From assembly GCF_000009985.1 (NCBI RefSeq), contig NC_007626.1, positions 4,147,943-4,211,942 of the forward strand: DNA of 64,000 nt, given 5' to 3'. Source of the DNA: Paramagnetospirillum magneticum AMB-1 (GTDB lineage: Bacteria; Pseudomonadota; Alphaproteobacteria; Rhodospirillales; Magnetospirillaceae). A program made the position numbers and the translations under genes. Below, one piece after another: positions 57,979 to 64,000 of this stretch; within the stretch, counting starts at the first letter, position 1; every line of letters starts with the position of its first letter. The notes under the pieces are model-generated. The model was not told where the DNA came from. It did no database searches and saw only the letters and a list, made by a program, of their open reading frames with translations.

Positions 57979-58945
57979 GCCGCTGCGGGCGCTGATCATC
58001 GGCTGCGGCGCCATCGCCGGCGGCTATGACGAGGCCGAGCCCAAGTCGGACCAGATCCTGACCCACGCCAAGGCCTATGCCCGCCATCCCGGCTTCAAGG
58101 CCGTCGCCTGCGTCGAACCCGACGCTGAGCGGCGCGCTGCCTTCATGACGGCCTGGGACATCCCCGCCGGCTTCGCCACTTTGGCCGAGGTGGACCTCGC
58201 CTATGACGTGGCCAGCGTCTGCGTCCCCACCGCCCATCACGCCGAGACCCTGGAGGCGCTGCTGGCCTCCCCCGCCCGGCTGGTCTTCGCGGAAAAGCCG
58301 CTGACCGACGACCTTGGCCGCTCGCGCGCCATCGTCGAGGCCTATGAGCGGGCGGGCAAGCCGCTCTGCGTCAATTATCTCCGCCGCTGGGCCGGCGGCC
58401 TCGTCCATCTGCAGGCCGAGATCGCCCGGGGCCAGTGGGGCGCCTTCCAGAAGGCCTCGGCGTGGTACACCAAGGGCCTGCTGAACAACGGCAGCCATTT
58501 CCTCGATCTGCTGTCCTTCCTGCTGGGCGAGCTGGCGCCGGTCTGCGCGCTGGGCACCGTGGCCGACGGCCGCGCCGACGACCCCACCCGCGACGTGGTG
58601 GTGAAGACCGCTGCGGGCGCCCCCATTCATCTGCTGGGGGCCGACATGCACGCCTTCTCGGTGTTCGAGGCCGAGCTGATGTTTGCCGGCGGCCGGATCA
58701 GCCTGACCGATTCCGCCTTCAAGATCACGCGGCGCCCGGTGACCGACAGCCCGCGCTTCGCCGGCTACCGCACCCTGGCCGAGGGCGTCACCAAGGACAG
58801 CGGCCTGGGCTATGCCATGCTCGACGCCGTCGACAACATCGCCCGCCACCTCAACGACGGCGCCCCCTTGCGCAGCACCGGGCACAGCGCCCTGGCGGTC
58901 CAGGAGCTGTGCGCCACCCTCGCCTGTCTGCCGGAGACCCATTGA
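57956..58945 (+). CDS. Gfo/Idh/MocA-family oxidoreductase
   Basis: 329 residues from MSPTAGSEPLRALIIGCGAIAGG; the Rossmann GCGAIAGGY motif, PTAHHAETLEALL and FAEKPLTDD with the family Lys of EKP are present. NYLRRWAGGLVHLQ and NNGSHFLDLLSFLLGEL complete the C-terminal domain. These enzymes oxidise or reduce sugars with NAD(P). It sits between cytidylyltransferase and aminotransferase genes, which suggests that it makes a keto-sugar for amination. It overlaps the DegT start by one base. Confidence 0.87.
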   Translation: MSPTAGSEPLRALIIGCGAIAGGYDEAEPKSDQILTHAKAYARHPGFKAVACVEPDAERRAAFMTAWDIPAGFATLAEVDLAYDVASVCVPTAHHAETLEALLASPARLVFAEKPLTDDLGRSRAIVEAYERAGKPLCVNYLRRWAGGLVHLQAEIARGQWGAFQKASAWYTKGLLNNGSHFLDLLSFLLGELAPVCALGTVADGRADDPTRDVVVKTAAGAPIHLLGADMHAFSVFEAELMFAGGRISLTDSAFKITRRPVTDSPRFAGYRTLAEGVTKDSGLGYAMLDAVDNIARHLNDGAPLRSTGHSALAVQELCATLACLPETH

Positions 58946-60264
58946 TGAGCACCCTGGCCCTTCTGGGCGGCGATCCCGTCCGCACCAAGCTGTTCCCCGC
59001 CTATTCGGTCATCGGCGAAGACGACCGCGCCGCCGTGGCCAAGGTGATGGAAAGCGGCATCCTGTCGCGCTTTCTCGGCACCTGGCACAACGACTTCTTC
59101 GGCGGGCCGGAGGTCAAGGCCTTCGAGCACGAATGGGCCACCGCCTTCAAGGCGGCCCACGCCATCAGCGTCAATTCCGCCACCAGCGGCCTTTACGCCG
59201 CGGCGGGCGCCGCCGGAATCGGGCCGGGCGACGAGGTCATCGTCTCGCCCTATACCATGAGCGCCTCGGCGGTGGCCGCCCTGGTGTTCAACGCCGTGCC
59301 GGTCTTCGCCGACATCGATCCGCACAGCTATTGCCTGTCGGCCAAGACCATCGCCGCGAAAATCACGCCGCGCACCAAGGCCATCATCGTGGTGCACATC
59401 TTCGGCAACGTGGCCGACATGGACCCCATCATGACCCTGGCCAAGACGCACGGCCTGACGGTGATCGAGGATTGCGCCCAGGCGCCGTTCGCCACCTACA
59501 AGGGCCGCCCGGTGGGCACCCTGGGCCATATGGGGGTGTTCAGCCTGAACTATCACAAGCACATCCACACCGGCGAAGGCGGGGTGGTCACCACCAACGA
59601 TTCCCGTCTGGCCGAGAAGGTGCAGCTGATCCGCAACCACGCCGAGGCGGTGGTGGAGAAGAAGGGCACGGCCGATCTGGTCAATATGATCGGCTTCAAC
59701 TTCCGCCTGGGCGAAATCGAGGCGGCCATCGGGCGGCGGCAATTGCTGAAAGGCCCCGATCTGGTGCGGCGGCGCCAGGCCAATGTCCGATACCTGGAGG
59801 ACCGCATCAAGGGCATCCCCTTCCTGTCCATGCCCCAGGTCCAGGACGGAGTCGAGCACGTCTACTACGTCCACGGCCTGTCCTATGATTCCGAGGCGGC
59901 GGGCGTGTCGCGCGCCACCTTCGTGCGCGCCCTGAAGGCCGAACTGGCCGCCACCGAATTGCGGGAAGGCGAAGGCGTGCTGATGGGCGAAGGCTATGTC
60001 CGCCCGCTCTACCTCCAGCCGCTCTACCAAAAGCTGGTGGGGTATGGCGAGGTGGGCTGTCCCTTCAAATGCCCCCATTACACCGGCACCCCCGATTACG
60101 CCCCGGGCTCGTGCCCCGACACCGAGGATGCCCATTTCAACCGGGTGATCACCCACGAGCTGATCCGCCCCCCGGCCAGCCGCGCCGATCTGGACGACGT
60201 GGCCAACGCCTTCTCCAAGGTGGCCGAGAACATGGCGGCGCTGCGCGACATGGAGCGCCAGTGA
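58945..60264 (+). CDS. DegT/DnrJ/EryC1 sugar aminotransferase
   Basis: 439 residues from MSTLALLGGDPVRTKLFPAY. The PLP-lysine is K205 in SLNYHKHIHTGEGG; VNSATSGLYAAAGAAGIGPGDEVIV and GFNFRLGEIEAAIG are characteristic. It transfers an amino group, usually from Glu, to a keto-sugar. Both ends overlap neighbours (TGATG), so this is a polycistronic sugar pathway. The C-terminal part has a GSCPDTEDAHF stretch I cannot place. The product sugar is unknown. Confidence 0.9.
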   Translation: MSTLALLGGDPVRTKLFPAYSVIGEDDRAAVAKVMESGILSRFLGTWHNDFFGGPEVKAFEHEWATAFKAAHAISVNSATSGLYAAAGAAGIGPGDEVIVSPYTMSASAVAALVFNAVPVFADIDPHSYCLSAKTIAAKITPRTKAIIVVHIFGNVADMDPIMTLAKTHGLTVIEDCAQAPFATYKGRPVGTLGHMGVFSLNYHKHIHTGEGGVVTTNDSRLAEKVQLIRNHAEAVVEKKGTADLVNMIGFNFRLGEIEAAIGRRQLLKGPDLVRRRQANVRYLEDRIKGIPFLSMPQVQDGVEHVYYVHGLSYDSEAAGVSRATFVRALKAELAATELREGEGVLMGEGYVRPLYLQPLYQKLVGYGEVGCPFKCPHYTGTPDYAPGSCPDTEDAHFNRVITHELIRPPASRADLDDVANAFSKVAENMAALRDMERQ

Positions 60265-61238
60265 TGTCCAAATACCGGGTCGAGCCCCTTGCGGCCCTGG
60301 CCCCGGACGACGGCTTTCCCCAGTGGGACGCCCACCCCTTGCGGGGCGGGTTCGCCGCCCGGCTGTATCCCACCGTGGCGCCCGCCCACACGGATTGCTC
60401 GGCCCAGGTGATCGGCCCGGCGGGACCGGTGGTGCGCCTGCGCGCCACCATCGGCCCCGACGAGATCTCCTATTGGGGCCTGCCCGCCCTGGTGACCTGG
60501 AAGCCCGATGCCGAGGCCAAGCATATCAAGTCGGGGCTGGCGGCCACCCTGGACCACCTGACCGCGGCGGCCAAGGCCGGCGGCCGGTCGCGGCTGGTGA
60601 TCGGCAGCGCCGCCCAGGCCGATCCCGATCCCCTGGCCGCCCTGCTGGCCGATCGGGGGGCCGAGGGGCTGATCCAAGCCTCCGCCCAGGTGGATCTCAC
60701 CCGGCCGGAAGAGTCCTTGCGCGCCGATATCCGCGACAGCTACCGCTCGCTGACCAATTGGGGCAGCCGCAACCTCAGCCTGTCCTTCGTCAACGCCGCC
60801 CATCCCGACCGCGCCGCCTTCAACCGCTTCCCCGAGTTCCATGCCCGCGTCGCCGGCGGCCGGCGGCGGGGCGACGACTACTGGCAAGTCTATTGGACCG
60901 AGATCGTCGAGGGCCGCGCCGAAATGGTGCTGGGCTTCCTGCCCTCGGAAGACGGGAAGGACGGCACCCTGGTCGCCGGCTCCATCGTGGTCTGGGCGGG
61001 GGGCACCGCCTATTACGCCTCGGGAGTCTACGACCGCGACAAGTTCGACAAGCCCCTGGGCCACTGGCCCCTGTGGACCGCCATCCTGCGGGCCAAGGCG
61101 GCGGGGCTACGGGCCTTCGACCTGGGCGAGAGCCCTTCACGAGGCCACGCCGACGCCAAGGAAGCCTCCATCGCCTTCTTCAAGCGCGGCTTCACCTCGG
61201 GACGGAATTTCCGCATCCGCTGGGTGCTGGGAGTTTAA
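60264..61238 (+). CDS. FemAB/GNAT-like acyltransferase
   Basis: 324 residues starting at the ATG overlapping the aminotransferase stop. The C-terminal half has the layout of a GNAT-type fold: LVAGSIVVWAGGTAYYASGVYD, then GHWPLWTAILRAKAAGLRAFDLGESP and FKRGFTSG. This pattern is common in FemAB-like acyl- or aminoacyl-transferases. As the last gene of the operon after an aminotransferase, N-acylation of the new amino-sugar is the natural role, but this is inferred from position. Confidence 0.65.
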   Translation: MSKYRVEPLAALAPDDGFPQWDAHPLRGGFAARLYPTVAPAHTDCSAQVIGPAGPVVRLRATIGPDEISYWGLPALVTWKPDAEAKHIKSGLAATLDHLTAAAKAGGRSRLVIGSAAQADPDPLAALLADRGAEGLIQASAQVDLTRPEESLRADIRDSYRSLTNWGSRNLSLSFVNAAHPDRAAFNRFPEFHARVAGGRRRGDDYWQVYWTEIVEGRAEMVLGFLPSEDGKDGTLVAGSIVVWAGGTAYYASGVYDRDKFDKPLGHWPLWTAILRAKAAGLRAFDLGESPSRGHADAKEASIAFFKRGFTSGRNFRIRWVLGV

Positions 61239-61260
61239 CAGGCGGCGGAGAAATACCCCT

Positions 61261-61360
61261 TCGGGGGCTTTTGCCCCCGAGCCCCCAACCGGGCAGCCCA
61301 GCTTCCCAGGCCCTTCAGTTTTTTAAAAAAGCTGGAGGTTCGGAGGCTGTGCCTCCGAAC
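61261..61360. terminator. Cluster of hairpins between convergent genes
   Basis: TCGGGGGC...GCCCCCGA lies at 61261-61280 and the perfect 10-bp stem GTTCGGAGGC with loop TGT at 61338-61360. TTTTTTAAAAAA lies between them. They can end transcription from the acyltransferase gene and from the GT41 gene coming the other way. The second hairpin looks like a dispersed intergenic element. Confidence 0.65.
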
Positions 61361-61396
61361 GGGTCAGGGCGGGTGCCCTGCCGCGAAGCGGGGCTT

Positions 61397-63205
61397 TTAA
61401 ACGTCGAAGCCCTGGGGCTTCCCGCCCTTTTCCCACTTGGCCCACATGGTGTCGAAGGCCTGTTCCAGCGGGCCGACGAAGGCCTTGCCGTCGAACAGAG
61501 GCGAGGTTTGGGTCGCCGCCCACAGGCGCTGACGCACCTGTTCCAGGGCGGCCCGATCCTTGGCCAGATGCTGGGCCAGGGCGTGGTAGGCCCCCTGGGA
61601 CTCGGTGATCAGCTCGTCCAGGCCCAGGGCATGCAGCAGCGAGCCCGCCACCCGCGAGGCGAAGGTGCGGCCCACCCAGGCCACCACGGGCACACCCGCC
61701 CACAGGGCGTCGCTGGCCGTGGTGTGTCCGGCGCAAGGCCAGGTATCGAGGAACAGGTCGGCGGCCGACAGGCGAGCCATGTGCTCGGCCTGGGACAGGC
61801 GGGGCGCGAAGATCAGCCGGGCCGGGTCGATGCCCACCGCGCTGATCATGGCGCGCAGGCTGGCGGTGGCGGCGGGGTGGAACTCCACGAACCACAGCAC
61901 CGCGTCGGGCTGCGCCTGCAGCACGCTGATCCACACCGCCAGGGTCTCGGCGTTGATCTTGAAGGTGTTGTTGAACACCGCGACGACCAGGGACTCCTCG
62001 GGCAGGCCCCACTTGGCCTTGGGCTCGCGGGTCAGGGCGCGCGGCCGGCGGGAATCATTGGGCTGGTAGCACAGCGGCAGGCGCACCACCTGCTCGGCGT
62101 AATCGCCCTCGGCCCCCGGCGGAATCACGAAGGGATCGGCGATGATGTAATCCATGCAGGTGCCGCCGAAGGTGCCGGGAAAGCCCAGCCACGCCACCTG
62201 GATGGGTGCCGGGCGAGCGGCCAGGATGGCGGTGCGGGCCCGGCCCGTATGCCCCTTGAGGTCCACCAGGATGTCGATGCCGTCGGCGGCGATACGCTTG
62301 GCGCAATCGGATTCGGCCAGCGGCCCCAGTTCGACCCAATGGTCGCAGGCCTCGGTCAGGCGGGCGCGCACCGCCCCGCTCTCATGGGGGCCATAGGAAT
62401 AGGCGAAGATCTCGAAGCGGGATCTGTCATGGCTTTCCAGCGCCTCGGCCAGCAGATAGGCGGTGGCGTGCTCGTGGAAATCCTCGGACAGATAGCCCAG
62501 GCGCAGACGAGGGCGGCGCGGCGCCGGCTGATGGGCCATGGGCGCCACCCGGTTCTCGATGAACGAGGCGGCCTCGTCGGCATGGCGGCGCAGCTCGGCC
62601 GGGCTGAAATCATGAATCAACAGGGTGAAGGGCGCCACCGGCAGGCTCTTGCCGGTGCGCCACGAGGGAAGGGCGGCAATGGCCTCCTTGACCACGGGAA
62701 GGTTGTCCCAGTCGCACACCACCGCCAGTTCCAGGCCGAGATAGCCCAGGGCGCCGCCATCGGCGCCGCCGGTCAGCCGCACCACATTGCTGTAGGCCAG
62801 GGCCGAGGTCTCGTGGTCGCCGGTCTGCGCCGCCAGGGCGGCCATGTTGCGCCAGCCGTCCACATAGGAATCATCCAGTTGCACGGCCTTGCGATAGCAT
62901 TCCATGGCCTCATTGGGCCGCCCGTCGGACATCAGCACGGTGGCGAGATTGCCGTGGAAGGCGGCGGCTTTCGGGCTGGCGGCGATGGCGCCGCGAATGA
63001 AGCGCTCGGCCTCCTTCAACTGGCCCTTCTGCATGGCCACCAGGCCCGAGAGGTGCAGACCGTCGGGATGGAGCGGCGCGATCTTGAGCAGGCTCTTGTA
63101 GAGACCCGCCGCGCCGTCCAGGTCGCCGGAAAGGTGGAGCTTCACCGCATCTTGCAGGAGCTGGTCCGCCATCTTGTGCTTGCCGCCGCTCAACTGCTGC
63201 TCCAT
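61397..63205 (-). CDS. TPR-containing GT41 glycosyltransferase (O-GlcNAc-transferase-like), copy C
   Basis: 602 residues. The N-terminal ~130 residues are TPR repeats (LSGDLDGAAGLYKSLLKIAP, AEGFIR/AERFIRGAIAASP-type helices). The catalytic core has RLRLGYLSEDFHEHATAYLLAE, VAWLGFPGTFGGTCMDYIIAD, FNNTFKINAETLAVW and DTWPCAGHTTASDALWAGVP. It is more distant from copies A and B than they are from each other. It faces a CMP-sugar-type operon and its start lies 174 bases from flaF, which is divergent, so flagellin is a plausible acceptor. The start could also be the ATG at 63172. Confidence 0.88.
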   Translation of the reverse strand: MEQQLSGGKHKMADQLLQDAVKLHLSGDLDGAAGLYKSLLKIAPLHPDGLHLSGLVAMQKGQLKEAERFIRGAIAASPKAAAFHGNLATVLMSDGRPNEAMECYRKAVQLDDSYVDGWRNMAALAAQTGDHETSALAYSNVVRLTGGADGGALGYLGLELAVVCDWDNLPVVKEAIAALPSWRTGKSLPVAPFTLLIHDFSPAELRRHADEAASFIENRVAPMAHQPAPRRPRLRLGYLSEDFHEHATAYLLAEALESHDRSRFEIFAYSYGPHESGAVRARLTEACDHWVELGPLAESDCAKRIAADGIDILVDLKGHTGRARTAILAARPAPIQVAWLGFPGTFGGTCMDYIIADPFVIPPGAEGDYAEQVVRLPLCYQPNDSRRPRALTREPKAKWGLPEESLVVAVFNNTFKINAETLAVWISVLQAQPDAVLWFVEFHPAATASLRAMISAVGIDPARLIFAPRLSQAEHMARLSAADLFLDTWPCAGHTTASDALWAGVPVVAWVGRTFASRVAGSLLHALGLDELITESQGAYHALAQHLAKDRAALEQVRQRLWAATQTSPLFDGKAFVGPLEQAFDTMWAKWEKGGKPQGFDV

Positions 63206-63379
63206 TCACCATACGCCCTTGGTAAAGGATAGGGTGCGGGGAACAGGGCGTCAACGCGTTGCCGCCCGTTTAAGGTTTTCTAAACATACGGTTTGGCAAG
63301 ATTCCTTCGCCTGACGTATGATTCGGGAAAGTTCCGAGGCGGCGATGGGCCGCGCTCAAATGAAGTCGGGGGAAATCGC

Positions 63380-63724
63380 ATGTCCCAACCTATCCAGATC
63401 GAATCGCTGAAGATCGGCGAACAGGATGCCTTCGGCCTGGTCGAGGCGGCCATCACCCTGGATCAGTCGCGCGGCGACAAGGCCCGTCTGGCCGCGGCCC
63501 TGGAACAGAATCTCCAGCTGTGGGTGGCCATCCGCACCCTGGTCTCCGACGCCACCAGCGGCCTGCCCGACGCGGTCAAGACCAACCTGACCCGCCTGTC
63601 GGACTTCGTCGCCGACACCACCTTGAAGAAGGGTGTCGAGATCAGCGACAACACCATCACCACCCTGGTGAACGTCAATCTGCAAATTTCCGAGGGGCTG
63701 CTGGAAAGCGCCAACCGAACCTGA
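63380..63724 (+). CDS. flaF: Flagellar biosynthesis regulator FlaF
   Basis: 114 residues from the ATG at 63380, with GGGGGA eight bases before. RLAAALEQNLQLWVAIRTLV and the following LPDAVKTNLTRLSDFVADTT match the FlaF pattern (ALxxNxxLWxxf, LPxxlrxnlxxLsxFV). In Caulobacter FlaF is needed for flagellin synthesis and works with FlbT. Neither flbT nor flagellin genes are in the window. Its stop overlaps the reading frame of the following cobC-like gene. Confidence 0.85.
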   Translation: MSQPIQIESLKIGEQDAFGLVEAAITLDQSRGDKARLAAALEQNLQLWVAIRTLVSDATSGLPDAVKTNLTRLSDFVADTTLKKGVEISDNTITTLVNVNLQISEGLLESANRT

Positions 63725-64000
63725 CCGATCTTCCCCTTCACGGCGGCGATCTTGCCGCCGCCCAGGCCCGGTGGGGCCATCCCGCCCAGGGCTGGCTCGA
63801 TCTCTCCACCGGCATCAACCCCTGGCCTTATCCCCTGCCCGAGCTGCCGTCCGATTGCTGGCGGCGGCTGCCCGAATCCGGCCGCCATCAGGCGTTGCTG
63901 GCGGTCGCCGCCCGGCGCTGGTCCGTTCCGGCCAACGCCCGCGTGGTGGCGGGAAGCGGCAGCCAGGCCCTGATTCAGGCCCTGCCCCGCATCACGCCGC
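63721..64000 (+). CDS. cobC: CobC/CobD-like threonine-phosphate decarboxylase, start of gene only
   Basis: Translating from 63721 gives LTDLPLHGGDLAAAQARWG, then WLDLSTGINPWPYPLP and a VVAGSGSQALIQALPR stretch, the N-terminal pattern of the PLP-dependent L-threonine-O-3-phosphate decarboxylase of cobalamin synthesis. The gene runs off the window. No ATG, GTG or TTG is in frame near the beginning; the CTG at 63721, overlapping the flaF stop, is the best candidate. This could mean an unusual start or an upstream frameshift. Confidence 0.75.
   Translation, partial: MTDLPLHGGDLAAAQARWGHPAQGWLDLSTGINPWPYPLPELPSDCWRRLPESGRHQALLAVAARRWSVPANARVVAGSGSQALIQALPRITP

Noticed and set aside
63250..63380. 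Sigma-54 promoter before flaF (TTGGCA...TTCGC)
   Set aside because: The distance between the GG and GC elements is 12 bases, not the required 10.

Overview
The window is high-GC chromosomal DNA that reads as an alphaproteobacterium, most likely a Magnetospirillum/Paramagnetospirillum-type member of the Rhodospirillales. Supporting this are the FlaF homologue, two large chemoreceptors (one ending in a hemerythrin domain), three TPR-type GT41 glycosyltransferases and a CobC-like gene start. The genus is my inference; no 16S gene or other marker is present.

Positions 1-12.6 kb look like the right part of an integrated island ending at a tRNA-Gln(CUG) gene. A tyrosine recombinase lies against the tRNA 3' end. 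The island carries a two-partner secretion set (a stand-alone POTRA protein, TpsB, and a TpsA exoprotein whose last ~540 codons turn AT-rich), and a convergent two-gene unit. One gene of that unit encodes a protein that looks like MotA without its first two membrane helices fused to a FliG C-terminal domain. A DUF6641 gene and an AT-rich orphan gene sit between two 79-bp direct repeats. The same near-perfect palindrome lies before the TPS operon and between the divergent genes at 9.5-9.7 kb, so one regulator may control both.

Positions 12.7-19.4 kb are housekeeping: ppx/gppA, rlmE, a host-attachment family gene, guaB, an amino-acid binding protein, an RsmB-type methyltransferase and a DUF1127 gene.

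Positions 19.6-42.1 kb are the most striking part. Two NAD-dependent sugar epimerases, a glycosyltransferase and a B12-type radical SAM protein lead into a 13.2-kb gene for a 4,389-residue protein. That protein is built almost wholly from a Thr-rich octapeptide (L-T/S-T-T-Q-V/I-x-A/G/S), and most of these are grouped into a 24-unit, 192-residue, 576-bp higher-order repeat. Directly after it come two tandem TPR/GT41 O-GlcNAc-transferase-like genes. I infer a dedicated sugar-supply, giant Ser/Thr-rich acceptor and glycosyltransferase system.

Positions 42.3-57.0 kb hold an MCP-hemerythrin sensor, a molybdopterin/phospholipid/repair cluster (moaE-moaD-moeA-mobB-pgsA-uvrC, overlapping genes on the minus strand), a pteridine-reductase-like SDR coupled to a probable pseudokinase, uvrB, a second MCP and an RluA-type pseudouridine synthase.

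Positions 57.2-63.7 kb are a second surface-sugar operon (SpsF-like cytidylyltransferase, Gfo/Idh/MocA oxidoreductase, DegT aminotransferase, FemAB/GNAT-like acyltransferase, start and stop codons overlapping). It faces a third TPR/GT41 gene and is followed by flaF, which suggests flagellin or surface glycosylation. The window ends inside a cobC-like gene.
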